Of a stretch of 64,000 bases of DNA, positions 1 to 11,890 are shown piece by piece. The number at the start of each line of letters is the position of its first letter. Position 1 is the stretch's first letter. Source of the stretch: Macrotis lagotis (lineage: Eukaryota; Chordata; Mammalia; Peramelemorphia; Peramelidae); contig NC_133658.1 in assembly GCF_037893015.1 (NCBI RefSeq), positions 177,492,102 to 177,556,101 on the forward strand, given 5' to 3'. The notes below the pieces were generated by a model. The model was given only the letters and a program-made list of their open reading frames with translations. It did no database searches and was not told the DNA's origin. The position numbers and the translations under genes were made by a program.

Positions 1-575
1 GGGATGCTCATCAATTGGGGAATGACTGAACTAATTACAGCATATGAATGTTATGGAGTACTATTGGCTATAAGAAACCATGAATGGTTGGATTCTAGAG
101 AAGTGTGGAAAGAATTACATGAACTGATGCTGAGTGAAGGGGGCAGAACCAACATTGTACACATCAATAACATTGTGAGTCGATCAACTCAGATAGATGC
201 ACCTCTTCTCAGAAATTCAGAGGTCAAGGACAACCCTGGGAGACCGACAATGGACAAGCCCACATCCAGAAGGGAAAAAAAATACAGAATCAGAATGTAT
301 ATTATGTTCACTTTTTTTTAAACTTTTCATATGTTTTTCTTCCTATCCTAAGATTTGCTTTCTTTCCCCTTAGTCCTAATTCCTCTTATACAAAATTACC
401 AATATGTAAATATATTTAACACAAATATATATGTACAACTTTTACCAGACTGCTGCCAAGGGGGTAGGGAGGGAAGGATAGTAGAAAATTGTGTAACATA
501 AATTTGCAAATGGATGAATGTTGAAAAACTACCCTAGCATGTAATTGGGAAAAATAAATAAAATATCAATTAAAA
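1..575 (+). mobile_element. L1 LINE, 3' end (5' side outside window)
   Basis: The first ~170 bases still encode a degenerate C-terminus of L1 ORF2: INWGMTE, then ELHELMLSEGGRTN, the marsupial equivalent of the WIKxLWYI...MLSEI tail. A typical L1 3'UTR follows, ending in an AATAAATAAAATA-type tail near 545-575. The copy has base changes and no ORF2 upstream in the window. Confidence 0.85.
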
Positions 576-576
576 A

Positions 577-1680
577 AGCATTTTGACATTAGATGCTAAC
601 ATGTTTACATAAATGAATTGCATCTCATTCAACTCTACTTTGAAACTCTTAAACTCCTAATACAGCTATAGTCTAGCTGGAGGAAGAAAATATGACCATA
701 TTATTAGAAACTGTGGCAAATTACCTATTTCCTGATCTCTCTTAATTTTCCCATACTTTTCCGCACACCAAATAAATGTCTTTTAGCACAACCCCTTTTA
801 AAGATTATTAATGGGAACCTCTGTAATGTGTTTTTTCCCCCTTTTTTTTTCTTTAAGAGGAGAAATGAAATTACATTAGTAGAGAAACCTTGCCCTTATG
901 ATCTGTGGCATTTTGTAGATACCAAAACTAGAATGGAAATAATTTGTTCAACAAAATACATCCAATATTTTGTCAATATCTTATCACTTACCTATGGGCC
1001 TACTGCTTATGAATACTTAGATATTATAAATATCCACCATATTCCAAACTTTCACCAGGAATCCTTCCCTCCAGAAAAAAATACAATTAGGGGATTTAAG
1101 ATTAATCCTCTAATTAGGTTAGGGAGTGTGATAGAATGGAAAGGAGACTATCATGGAATGTGGAGACACCTAAGTTCCAGTAAGATTATCTGTGCTACCT
1201 GAGTATGTAGCTATGCTACTATGGCTAGCCAATTTACTAAGCATTTAGTAAATCCTTACAATTTGCCAGACACTTCAGTAGGTGCCAGATATAGAGATTT
1301 AAAATTAAACCATTCTTGCCTCCAGGAAGCTTATATTATATTTTCCAAGGTGGAAAATATGTCACAAAATGAATATTTATATTTATAATGTGTGCACACA
1401 CATGCATGTATACATATTGGCTTACATACATATATACTTGTGTACACAGATATGTATTGGGGAGGAATAATAGTCTAGATCTATGGTTTCATTATTATAG
1501 TTAATTTACAGAGTAGAAATAATTTCCTAGGGAAATGGAGGTTTAAATGATTTGACCATTATCAAATTAGATAGTATATGTCAGATCATCTTATTGATTC
1601 CAAAGCCAATCCTCTATATACTCTAACACATTATTTATTAAATACAAAATATATTCAAAATAAATCTAAAGGAAACAGTC
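577..1680. other. No gene seen; mostly unassigned AT-rich DNA
   Basis: A 124-codon open frame at 828-1202 has no recognised domain and a low-complexity start, so I treat it as chance. About 1225-1345 resembles the widespread old repeat that reads like 'tactaagcatttagtaaat ... tgccagacactt'. 1385-1460 is a TG/TA-rich low-complexity patch. Confidence 0.4.
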
Positions 1681-2530
1681 AAAGAATATAAACATGCATT
1701 TCTCAAAAGAAGAAATTCAAGCTAATCAATAATTGGTAAAAATGTTCCAAATTAGTAATGATTAGAGAAATGTAAGTGAAAGAAACTAAGGTTCTATATC
1801 ATATTCATCAGATAGGCAAAGTTGAAAAAAAAAGATGAAAATGATAAATGTTGGAGGGGCCTCAGAAAAACAAGCATGTTAAATCACTAGTGGTGGTGCT
1901 GTGAATTGGTCCAGCCATTCTGGAAAGCACTTTGGAACCATGCCCCCAAAGTTACTAAACTGTTCATGTCTTTTGACCTATATTGTTACTAGACCTGCCC
2001 AGAAATCAAAGAAAGAGGAAAAAAGGAGATATACATTCAAAAATATTTATGGTAGGGGCAGCTCGGTGGTGTAGTGGATAGAGCACTGGTCATGGAGTCA
2101 GGAGGACCTGAGATCAAATGTGACCTCAATTCAAATATGATCAACACTTAATACTTACTTAATTGTGTGACCTTGGGTAAGTCACTTAATCCTATTGCCT
2201 TACAAAAAATATTTATAGCAAATTTTTTTTTTGTGGTGACAAAGAATTAAAAAATAAGGGAGTGTCCTTCAATGGGGAATAAATGAATAAATTATGGTAT
2301 ATGAATAAAATGGAATATTTTTGTGCTATAATAAATGATAAAAAGGTTGGGCTTAAAAAAACTTTAGATGTTGCATAAACCAGTGAAAAGTGAAGAGAGA
2401 GCAGAATCAATAGAAAAATTTACATTGAACATTGTAAACATAACTGTTAGACTTAAGAACTCTGATTAATACAATGGCTAACCATGATTCAGCTATGCAG
2501 AAATAGAACTCTGATGGCAGAAAGTAAAGA
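1680..2530 (+). mobile_element. Old L1 LINE 3' region, split by a SINE
   Basis: Plus-strand L1 ORF2/3'UTR sequence: the landmark 'gtgaattggtccagccattctgg' region is at ~1900-1925, and the 'tcaatggggaataaatgaataaattatgg' region is at ~2268-2298. It is heavily diverged with many stops. A SINE at 2053-2204 interrupts it. Confidence 0.75.
2053..2204 (+). mobile_element. tRNA-derived SINE (WSINE1-like)
   Basis: Head 'ggggcagctcggtggtgtag', then the typical 'tggatagagcactgg' and 'gtgaccttgggtaagtcact' blocks, ending in a short A-run. It is flanked by a likely target duplication, aaaaatatttatgg at ~2038-2052 and aaaaatatttatag at ~2205-2218, inside an L1. Confidence 0.85.
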
Positions 2531-3190
2531 AAAATTAACAAGTCTTTTGATAAGATTAAAAGAGGAGAGTGTAAAAGCTGGTTTGAAGCTTAACATTGCA
2601 AGAAACTAAGATCTTGGCAGCTGGTCCCAGCACTGTCAAATAGAGGGGAAAAAGAAATGGAAGCAATGTCAGATTTTATAATTTTGGGCTCAATGTTTAC
2701 TATAGAGGGCAACTGCAGCCATGAAGATAAAAGACACTTGATCCTCTGAAGGAAAGCTGTGGCAAGTCTGAACAGCATAATAAAAAGCAGAGACATCATC
2801 ATACCTACAAAGGTCCATATAGTCAAAGCTATGGTTTTTCCCCAGTAGCATGTGTGGCTGTGAGAGCTGGACTGTAAGGAAAGCTGAAAGTCTCAGAATC
2901 AATGCTTTTAAATTGTGGTTCTGAAGACTTTTGAGTCCCTTGAAAAGCAAGAAGACCAAATCAGTAAGTCAAACTGTTCACTGGAAAGTCAAAAATAGAA
3001 GCTAAAACTTAAATACTTTGGCCACGTAATGAGAAGACAGGACTCATTGGAAAAGACCCTGATGTTAGGAAAGATGGAAGGCAAAAGGAAAAGAGTACAG
3101 TTGAGTATGAAATGGATATTTAGTGCCATGGAAACTATGAACATGAATTTGTATACACTTCATGAGAAGGATGCTAAGTCTTTTCCTTCC
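2530..3190 (+). mobile_element. RTE/BovB-like LINE, C-terminal remnant
   Basis: Broken plus-strand translation matches the end of the RTE-family ORF: LKEESVKAGLKLNI, CGCESWTVRKAESLRINAF and METMNMNLYTLHEK, separated by frame changes and stops. CESWT and the following basic segment are typical of RTE/BovB polyproteins. No upstream reverse transcriptase is present here. The minus-strand open frames over this stretch are shadows. Confidence 0.8.
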
Positions 3191-3445
3191 TTCATGGAGT
3201 CCTAAGAATTTCCCCTTTTGTGTAGCTCCCTGATGGACTCTGAGGATTGCTGCCAAAAATAGCTGGCATTTTTCTCTCTCATGAGGAGTTATGATTTCTG
3301 AAGCCTCTGCTTCTCTCTAGTAACTCTTTCCATCTCCATCTACAGGTATTTCTTCCATTGTTACATACCGTTGGTCTAGTAGACTTCTATCAACTCGGGG
3401 GGTGGGAATCTTTGATAACTCTTCTTCATAGAACCTCATGATCTT

Positions 3446-3598
3446 TTTTTTTTTTAATTTTTGCAAGGCAGTGGGATTAAATGGCTTGCCCAAGGCCACA
3501 CAGCTAGGTAATTATTAAGTGTCTGAGGCCAGATTTGAACTCAGGTACTCCTAACTCCAAGGCCATTGCTCTGGCCACTGCGTCACCTAGCCGCCCCT
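3446..3598 (-). mobile_element. tRNA-derived SINE (WSINE1-like)
   Basis: Reverse-complement SINE starting with a T-run, with 'ggcttgcccaaggccacac' and ending 'cacctagccgcccc'. Clear target duplications flank it: cctcatgatctt at 3434-3445 and cctcatgatcttt at 3600-3612. The copy is nearly complete and only modestly diverged. Confidence 0.92.
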
Positions 3599-4235
3599 TC
3601 CTCATGATCTTTTAAACAAACCTGATCATCCCCTGGACAGTTTCATCTACAGATAATTAATTATTCACCTAAGATCTATGAAAAAAAAGAAACATAAAAA
3701 GAAACAGAGGCACCATTTTGCTCACAGACCCAGCATAGCTACTGTTACTCTCCCATTCCACAGCTCATGGTAGTTCTTGTGTCACTTTCCACCAAAAAGG
3801 GAAAAAAGAATGAGAACTCAGCAGATGGTTCCCTTGTACCTGAACTCAGTTCCAACTTAACCTTTCCTGTGTTGTTGGTCCTTCCAGCACCATAGTCAGA
3901 ACACCTTTCATCATAACACTATATCAATCCTTCAATCACTCATGTCCATAAACCAATCCTGAAAATTTCACATATTAGAGTAGAAACCATGGCACTTTTG
4001 AACTTCCTCTGAATCTTTTGGTATCTTGTGGGATTCCATGTAATACTAATATACTCAAATGGAGGTCCATTCTTTCATATATCTCTTCTTTCTAGAGATA
4101 TATATCTTAGTTGCCATTCTATATAACACTACTGTACTATGCTTTCCTTTAAACTTGCCCTAGGGTTCCACCAAATATAGAAGATTTTCCTTAATTACTG
4201 GTGACTTGTCAAAGATACTAGTGGAACCATTCAGA

Positions 4236-4365
4236 GGCAGATAGATGGTGCATTAGTTAGAACCTTGGCTCTGGAGTGAAGAAGATCTGAATTCAACTTC
4301 AGCTTTTGACATTTACTAACTGTATGGCCCTGAGCAAGTCACATAACCTCTATTTGCTTGGGCTC
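4236..4365 (+). repeat. MIR/Ther-1-type SINE fragment
   Basis: 'ggcagatagatggtgcatta' followed by 'ctggctctggagtgaagaag'-like sequence and 'gagcaagtcacataacctct', the tRNA-like and core blocks of a diverged MIR-class SINE. Confidence 0.55.
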
Positions 4366-4431
4366 TGTCTCCGTCTCTGTCTCTGTCTTTGTCTCTGTCT
4401 GTCTCTGTTTTTCTGTCTCTCTGTCTCTCTG

Positions 4432-4470
<39 letters not shown>
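4366..4470 (+). repeat. (CTGT/CT)n microsatellite
   Basis: Mixed TCTGTC and TCTC units, grading into a pure (CT)n run. The minus-strand open frame across it is low complexity only. Confidence 0.9.
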
Positions 4471-4544
4471 TCTCCACCCACTTAAGGCCCCCTCCCTCCC
4501 TCTCTGCATCTTCCCAACCATTATGTGGCAGTGATTGATATAGG

Positions 4545-4755
4545 TAAGTATGACATAGAAAAACTGAATCCTATTTGAATCTCTGCTTGATGACTTTGGT
4601 CAAATCACTTAACCTTCTGGCACCTCTGTTTACCCTTTACACAAATGACATAAGGGTACTTAACTGACAGGAACTTAACTAATTAAAGTTTGAAAAGCAC
4701 TTCAAGACCTGAGGATGAAAGACATCTTGAAAATGCATATAATTATCATTATGGC
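4545..4755 (+). repeat. MIR/Ther-1-type SINE
   Basis: Contains 'ggtcaaatcacttaacctt', a 'cctctgtttaccc' core and a 3' part reading 'aagcacttcaagacctgagg' then 'attatcattat', as in MIR-class SINEs on the plus strand. Confidence 0.6.
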
Positions 4756-4759
4756 TAAT

Positions 4760-5690
4760 CAAGTTCATTCTTAACCATTCACCTCACTGAAAGGTTGCCA
4801 TTTATAATATAATCCAGATTGAGTTGAAATGTGACTCATTTCTACCCCCTTCTTGGTCATTCTGGGAATAGTTTTTTTTTTTTAATTTCATTGTGAATCC
4901 TATGGAGATATATTGTGTTTTTAATGGTTAAATAAATGGTTTTTAGTGGTCAATAAAACTTTTAAAAATGAAAAAAATCCATAGCTGTTTCTCTTCTTTT
5001 TCTCAGTCTCTTAAGTGAGAGTAGTATTACCTTCTCTAGAAAGATCAGGCAAAGTACTTAAAGTGAGATCTGTAGAAAATACCAATCCTGAAAGACTCAG
5101 ATCTAATCTCATTGGTTTTTAAGAGCTTCACTTTGCTCGAACTATGATACTTATCTATACCAATCCTTTTGAAAATGAATCTTATATTTATTGCTTTATA
5201 GAATCTTTTTCTCTTGTTGTACTGATTTATTATTTAAACTTCTTATGTTTCAATTTTCATGTGCTTATATCTTTTCTTCTTAACTTGATTGTGATATTGG
5301 CCAGTATCTTATTTTTTTAATATCTTCTGCAGAATCTAACATAGAATAGGTGTGTAAACAATATTTATACATGTAATTTGATGTTTGATAGAGAAGCATC
5401 AACTTGTGGTCAGATAGACTGAAGAGAAATGGTCGAAAATGGACTTAGATTTTATAATTTCAAGCTTCAAGATAATTATGATGGTGTTTATTGATATTGG
5501 GAATGTATTTATCGGTAGTGTTGTGCTAAATATTGGTATGGAGTATATCCATAATAAAGTTTTGGGACTATGAGAATTTAAAATATGATGGAATGTATTA
5601 CTTCAAAAGGAACTAACACCCTGTTGTTAGAAGTGTTTAAACAAATGCTAGATATTAATCTGTCAGAAATGGGTTGTAGAAGTCCCAGTC
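4760..5690. other. No gene seen; unassigned AT-rich sequence
   Basis: I see no coding signal, no tRNA-like block and no recognised repeat. Short T- and A-rich runs only. Confidence 0.4.
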
Positions 5691-5729
5691 TAGAAAGTGG
5701 TTAGATTGTATCAAGAGGGCTTTAAGGTA

Positions 5730-5842
5730 TTTTTCCTTCCTTCCTTCCTTCCTTCCTTCCTTCCTTCCTTCCTTCCTTCCTTCCTTCCTTCCTTCCTTCC
5801 TTCCTTCCTTCCTTCCTTCCTTCCTTCCTTCCCTCCCTCCCT

Positions 5843-5892
<50 letters not shown>
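5730..5892 (+). repeat. (CCTT)n-(CCCT)n-(CT)n microsatellite
   Basis: About 100 bases of pure CCTT units, then CCCT units, then a long CT run. The transcribed-looking open frame (PSFLPSFLPSF) is a by-product. It is probably highly length-variable. Confidence 0.97.
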
Positions 5893-5895
<3 letters not shown>

Positions 5896-6514
5896 TCTTC
5901 CTTCTTTTTCTTTCCTTCTATTTCATCCCCTTACTTGCATGTGCTCTACCCAAAGGAATGTATAATTTTTTGGCAGCTGCATGGAAACTAAATAGTAAAA
6001 ATAGTCTAAAATAGATTTAGACATATAGACATTGCCTCAAAAGTTTACATGCATGAACACAAAGCTACATTCTATATCTCATTGTGTTGGGTAAAATCTA
6101 CTCTAGAATGGGAAAAATTTTAAATTAGCTGAGTACTCCCACATCATTATGATTTTCAATCTCTACACCTATAGCTTATTTCTATAAGACAAAGTTATTT
6201 GAATGAATAGAATGTCAGGTAGTTCAGCATTTTTTTTTTCACCTTGGCCTGAACAAAGTCTTTAAGTCCCCAGACACATAAATCTGAAAATAATAGTACC
6301 AAGTAAAGTGTGAACTTTACCATTTATCTCAAAGGAAGTGTCAATTTGGAGGCTTAATTATATCACTTAAATAACGCTATTAAGCATTTAATGACAATTG
6401 TGGTAACCAGAGAAAAGCAATTAGTCTGTGACACAAGGTCCAGACTCATACTTCAGGCAGTGTTGGAACATTTAACCATTATGGCAGTAGATTCTATTAA
6501 GCCAAATTGTTATT

Positions 6515-6665
6515 GTGGAGGCAGTAGTGGAAAGAGGACTGGACTTGGAGACAGGAAACACCCAGGTTTGGTGTCTGTGCCTCTGAAATTTGAGTGATTA
6601 TGGACATGTCACTAAATCTCTCTGAGCTTCAGTTTCCTCATCTTTAAAATGTACATAATGCTTTT
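6515..6665 (+). repeat. MIR-class SINE
   Basis: 'gaggactggacttggagaca' and 'gagcttcagtttcctcatct' are the core and adjacent conserved blocks of MIR on the plus strand. Confidence 0.65.
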
Positions 6666-6895
6666 GTTGTTTGGTAGTTTTTCAGTTGTATTGGACTCTT
6701 TCTGACTACATTTGTATTTTTCTTGGCAAACATCCTAGATTGAGTTTCCTTCTCCAGTTCATTTTACAGAAAAGGAAACTGGTAAACAGGGTTAGGTGTC
6801 TTGCCCAAGGTCACACAGCTAGGGTCAGATTTGTACTCAGGAAGATGAATTTTTTATTCTAGACGCAGAACTTTACTCAGCATATCTGCCCTGTA
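6665..6895 (-). mobile_element. SINE with BovB/RTE-type tail (Mar1-like)
   Basis: Reading the minus strand, a tRNA-like head is followed by 'gtgaccttgggcaagacacc', 'gtaaaatgaactggagaagg' and a tail ending in a 'gaaaaactaccaaac'-like segment. This is the usual layout of marsupial SINEs mobilised by RTE LINEs. The copy is diverged. Confidence 0.75.
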
Positions 6896-7299
6896 AATAA
6901 AAATAAGACTAAAACCAAACTTGTTATCTTCCTCCCAAACCAGTGATGAGTTAGAATATGTATAAAAATTGTCTGAAAAAATATATGCATTCATGTTTAT
7001 AAGTTTATTATAAATATTACTGATATAAAATGTGCAATGTATTTTATTTACAATATTTTAAATAATTTATTTTTATATTATATAATCATAATAATATGTA
7101 TAATATTCTTTATTATAAATTCTACATAGTCCATAGATTCTTGAAGAATGCCTTTGTTAATTTTTCCCAAACTCTTGTGTCTATATCTAACTTGTGGTTG
7201 CAATTTACTCATGATCTGACAAATAGAACTGTTTCCAATCTACTACCTTTTTCCCCAATAAATTTACTGAATGAGATATTACCTCTTAAGAGTTAATAT

Positions 7300-7923
7300 T
7301 CCTAGTGAAGTCCTCTCAGGATTAAAAATCATTAAAACAAAGACAGACTATTACCCTCAGATTATTGTTAGAAGAAGAAAGAAAGACCTTGCATTCCAAG
7401 CCAGTCACTCTCCCAATTCTGTTGGGGGAGAAATAGTGGACTATTTCCAGAGAGACCTTGTAGTTTTAGTTAGTCACTTGTTTGATGATAAAACTATCTT
7501 AACTGGGAGAACAGTAGACTGTTCCCATGAGAAAAACCTTGCATTCCAATGAAGCTCATAAGACTCCTCTTGTTGGATGATAAGTAGATTCTTACTTCAA
7601 TAAGATAGCTATAATTCTGAAGGTTATTCTCACCATCAGGATAATGAGGTAATATTTATGAAAATCCTTCATTCTTTTCTTTGTTGCTGGGGTAGATTTT
7701 CACAAGTAGAATGTAACTCTGAAGACTAGCCAATGAGTCAACATAGAGGGTTGATAGGAAAGAGGAGGAGATCTCATTAGGCCATATAATCTTGCTTGAC
7801 TGTCAATTCGGGGCGGCTCCTTGATCTTCACTACATTTGTGAGGCTTGGAGTGTGCCCTTTTCTTGAGAAAAGCTAAAATAAACTTTCTTTTTTGCTCAG
7901 AGGAGTCTCTATATTTTTTTTCA
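7300..7923 (+). mobile_element. Solo LTR fossil, ERV (gammaretrovirus-like, tentative)
   Basis: The stretch has the layout of a retroviral LTR: a U3 with repeated 'accttgcattccaa'-type blocks (near 7388 and 7538) and related 'gactatttccagag' units, a TATA-like 'ccatataatc' at ~7783, an AATAAA about 95 bases later at ~7879, and a T-rich end reading ...tttca. No internal viral sequence lies next to it, so it would be a solo LTR of old age. The left edge is uncertain and I could not identify a matching target duplication. Confidence 0.5.
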
Positions 7924-7929
7924 AAGTGG

Positions 7930-7990
7930 ATTTTTATCCCACACATTACTGTCATTAATTGTGATATGGTAAATGATTTCTCACCCACAT

Positions 7991-8050
<60 letters not shown>

Positions 8051-9290
8051 AATAAACCTTTTTCAGCTTCAGCACCCCTGACTGCAATGCTACTATCATT
8101 TCAGCTTTTTGTATAATTGAAGAGATGGGAACATTGTTTAATTCTATGTTATCTATAAAATCCCCAAAATTATTCAAATCAATTTCATATTTTAAAGTTT
8201 AACTTAAATGGTACATTTCATTTTTACAGCTATGCATGCTGAAATTAGTTTTTCATAAGGCCAAGTAGATGGTTCTAATAATATTAATTATATAATTATT
8301 TATTAAATATAATTATTTAATTTTAAGTTAAATATAATTTAAAATGGTTTTGTCATCATTTCATTGTGATATTCATACCATGTTGAATTTTATTTTCTAG
8401 TCACATAATTATAATAAAAGCATTAAATTTATTATTTTTATTGTTTGAAATTGATTTAAACTTATTTGGCTTAATCAGATCTTCAAATTAAGATTCATTT
8501 CCCAAAGTTCTCCAGGTGTATTTGGTTAATTTTTGTGCTTTCTAAATGTTAGTTGATCTTAAGTCAATTGCTGTTGAAAGTAGTGAAAATTAATACAGTT
8601 GTGAAAATCTTTAAATAAAATTTTCAAGAATTTAATGTTAGCTGATCTATTTATCAAACCAGAATAAGAATGAAAAAAACTGTATATATGCCATAGCTTA
8701 GTAGCAACTGGTAACTAAATTGCTCGTCTTAGTGCCAGTACTCCACCAATTTTTATAATTTCAATCTCAAATTCTTTAGCCACTGTTTTTAGCTTTTTTA
8801 TTAGACTAATGATAAATCTTAATTTTTTCCAAAAGCATTTTTAAATGATTACTTTGTTTTATTTCAGATAATGAATGATTAAGTGATCAGATGTAAACGA
8901 TGATTTAAGTAGTGTCAAATGATAATTTTTAGGTAAATTTTCTACCTTGGTTAGAAACTTTCTTCTTAGCATTGTTGTATGAGTACTATCAGAACAAAAT
9001 GCAATTAAGTTTGACTTCAAATATTCATTGTGAAAGTCACAATTACATAGAGTAGATATTAATGTATTGACAATATAATTGGCTGTGGTTGATTCTAGTT
9101 CTTTTAAAGAAACAAATAATATTAGCATTGCAGGACCTAACTAAACTGAGTAATGGAACTGATATATCACTAGGGTGCTTTTTTTGGTAATTGTAGATTT
9201 CCTCGATTTGGATACACATTTTGGCATTCTTTTCTATAATTTTCTTTATCTTCATATTAATATCTTTGGCAATATTTTCTGTATTCTTTT
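7930..9290 (-). pseudogene. hAT-transposase-derived, KIAA1586-like pseudogene
   Basis: Broken minus-strand reading frames keep successive parts of a hAT-type transposase core: KIIEKNAKMCIQIEE (the IDES-type region, ~9250), FVSLKELESTTANYIVNTL then [13 protein letters not shown] (~9110-8990), a KEFEIEIIKIGGVL-like segment (~8760) and AEAEKG with FTISQLMTVM (~8090-7955), the C-terminal dimerisation region. Human KIAA1586 is a host gene of this kind. Frameshifts, stops and a (TA)n run break it. A paralogous copy lies at 25440-26545. Upstream sequence to ~10560 may belong to it but is too diverged to assign. Whether it is a retrocopy or a dead transposon is unresolved. Confidence 0.65.
7997..8047. 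repeat. (TA)n microsatellite
   Basis: About 25 TA units inside the hAT-derived pseudogene. The open frames on both strands over it are artefacts. Confidence 0.97.
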
Positions 9291-9356
9291 TGTATTGTTT
9301 TGTCTAAATAATATCATATAACAACTACTTTTCCTCTTGCATCACCCTCTCAATAT

Positions 9357-9420
9357 CAAAGTTTTACCAAAAACTTACCAAACTTTACCAAAATTTTACC
9401 AAAAACCAAAAACCAAAACT
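9357..9420. repeat. Short degenerate tandem array (TTTACCAAAA-type)
   Basis: Six or so imperfect units of an ~11-base motif (ttaccaaaact, tttaccaaaat, accaaaaaccaaa). Local slippage product within AT-rich DNA. Confidence 0.75.
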
Positions 9421-10253
9421 GCTTTATTAAATTGTAAATTGTATTGAAAACTTTTATTGTAGGATCAATATTTCTATTACTTAGTTTTATGCACTAAATT
9501 GTAAGTTGTCTGACTATTTGAAAAAATATTAAATTTAATTTGGACAATGGAAAAATCATGCTTCCTAATTTCCATTATTTATTTATTTATTTTGAAAAGA
9601 AATTTGCCTAGTATTTTTAATACTGCCATTTCTGTTTATTAAATATATACTCTATTTCTTAACACAAGGATATAGTTTTTGACTGCTACTCTTAAATGTG
9701 GAACTGCCAGACAATACTTAAAACATTCTAATTAACTTTTTTTAAGTAATCTATTTTGTTCTTTAGACTTAAATGCTTGTTTCTCTATCAAACAATCCAG
9801 AAGTACAAGGTTATCTGTTTCTTCCTTTTGCAAATATGATGATTTTTCTTCCCTGATTAGTCATCAATAGATTTTAAATTTGGTTCTTTTTGCTTTGACT
9901 GTCCACAATAATTTTCATTCTTATTATTTCCTGCGTGTTTTCACTGTTTATTTTATAAGCATAACCGATCATTTTGTCATTTTGGCTTTTAGATAGAAAA
10001 TGTGAAAATAAATTGTAATTTTGGTTGGTAAAATTCACAACACCACTGTTGATTTCTTCATGTAATTTTAAAAATAACATGAATTTAAGTTTAAAATATT
10101 TACCTTAGTTTTTAGTTTATATTCATAACTTTTCATGTATATTAAGACTAAGGTGAAGCAACAAAGATGTATGTTGGAACTTAGCTTATTTGTCAGTGAC
10201 TTGAATGATTTCTTTGTTGAATTAGATAATTTTTTAATACTGCAAAAACATTT

Positions 10254-10402
10254 TTTTAGGATTTTGCAAGGCAAATAGGGTTAAGTGGCTTGCCCAAGGC
10301 TACACAGCTAGGTAATTATTAAGTGTCTGAGGCCGGATTTGAACTCAGGTATTCCTGACTCCAGGGCCAGTGCTCTATCCACTGTGATACCTAGCTGCCT
10401 CT
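10254..10402 (-). mobile_element. tRNA-derived SINE (WSINE1-like)
   Basis: Reverse-complement SINE with 'ttgcaaggcaaatagggtta' and 'gatacctagctgcct'. Target duplication gcaaaaacattt at 10242-10253 and ggaaaaacattt at 10404-10415. Confidence 0.92.
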
Positions 10403-10409
10403 TGGAAAA

Positions 10410-11160
10410 ACATTTCTACAAAATTTTTTGTTCCATTCAAAATGTAATTACTACAGTCATGAAAGTTTTAAGTTCAATCTATGTTAACATTTTCTTAAGT
10501 CTAAAAAAATCAAGAAAACAATAAATCAGGCTCTAATTTTTTCTTTCCAATTTCCGTGGTGTAAATTGATTTCATACCAACATGATGTCAATGAAAATGG
10601 AGTTGAAAACTGAGGTTCAGAAACACAATTATATAGTATTTCCACAATATAGACACAATAGATGTAAATAACTTCAAGAGCATAGATAATGGCAAAATGT
10701 AGTAAAATAAGAAAGTGGTAAGTTTTGTATATTTACCTTTGGTTTTAATATTATTTAATTATAAATTTATATAATGTAACTTTAAATAATGACTGACAAA
10801 ATTCCTGAAAATTTAACAATTGAATCTCAGTAGCTGGTTTAAATTGACTTCAGCACACCACTGTCCCAATTCTCTGTTCTTCTCAACCTTCTAACATTCT
10901 ACCAGTTCCCTAGGCTAACAAACTCTTAATAGTATTGAGTACAGTCAAATCTTGTCATTTCTATATTCAAAACATCTCTTGTACATATATCCCTCTCCAT
11001 CCACTTACATAGTGATGTGAGGGAGCTAGTTCTATCTGCTTATAAGAACTGATTGTCAAATTTTAAGTGGGAGCATTTGTACTTTAGAAAGCAGCAATGG
11101 TTACAAGTCAACATTTAATTATTTTTTTTGTTGGTTATTTAAACTTAAGAAACTGTTTAA
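10410..11160. other. No gene seen; AT-rich unassigned sequence
   Basis: No recognised repeat or coding signal. The first part may be an extension of the hAT-derived pseudogene but residual similarity is too weak to claim. Confidence 0.35.
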
Positions 11161-11162
11161 AA

Positions 11163-11312
11163 ATGGGGCAATTAGGTTGTACAGAGGACAGAGAATGGGA
11201 CCTGGAGTCAGGAGGACCTGAGTTCAAATTTGACTTTGGACACGTAATGCTTATCTAGCTGTGGGACCTTTGGGCAATTCACTTAACCCTGTTGCCTTGA
11301 AAAAAAATGAAA
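11163..11312 (+). mobile_element. tRNA-derived SINE, diverged
   Basis: 'ggggcaattaggttgtacag' head, 'cctggagtcaggaggacctg' middle and 'cacttaaccctgttgcctt' followed by an A-rich tail. More diverged than the neighbouring copies. Confidence 0.85.
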
Positions 11313-11499
11313 AAGAAAAACAAACAAAAATTCCAAACTGTTAATAATAAAGATTAATTTCATAAGTAAGTATGTATATTATTGCCCTCCTTTTCATTCC
11401 CCTCCTTTCCATTTTGGCTGTTAACATTTACTAGAACATCCCTGGTATGCAGAAGTGCAGTAGAAGGCTCAGGGAAGAAAGTCATCATCAAACATAGAG

Positions 11500-11762
11500 G
11501 TTGATGTTATTGTTCAGTTGTTTCTATCACATTTGATTCTTCATGACCCCATTTGGGGTTTTCTTGGCAAAGATACTGGAATGGTTTGCTATTTTCTTCT
11601 TTAGCTAATTTTACAGAAGAAGAAATTGAGGCCAATAGAGTTAAGTAATTTGTTGGGTTCACATACTAGTAAGTGTCTGAGGCTGGATTTAAACTCAGGA
11701 AGCTGTCTTCCTCATTACATCCTCCAAACTTGGCCCTCCGTGCTCCACCACCTAGCTGCCCA
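11500..11762 (-). mobile_element. SINE with BovB/RTE-type tail (Mar1-like)
   Basis: Minus-strand head near 11762 ('gggcagctaggtggtggag'), then the core, then a tail reading 'accccaaatggggtcatgaa' and ending 'gaaacaactgaacaataac'. Tail and GAA-ACA-AC ending are diagnostic of RTE-mobilised marsupial SINEs. Confidence 0.88.
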
Positions 11763-11821
11763 GAAGTCTGATGACAATAGCCTATTGATAAGATAATAAT
11801 AATAGTAATAACTGGAATCTA

Positions 11822-11890
11822 TGCAGCATGTTAATGTTTACAAAGCATATTACATCCTTGGTCTCATTTAGGTCTTACAACACCCCTGTC
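11822..11890 (-). repeat. MIR 3' fragment
   Basis: 'tgtttacaaagcatattaca' and 'ctcatttaggtcttacaaca' correspond to the reverse-complement 3' end of MIR. Confidence 0.55.

Noticed and set aside
828-1202. A 124-codon open frame
   Set aside because: No recognised motif, low-complexity start, no splice or promoter context; likely chance.
5697-6014. Repetitive protein PSFLPSFLPSF
   Set aside because: Purely the product of a CCTT/CT microsatellite.
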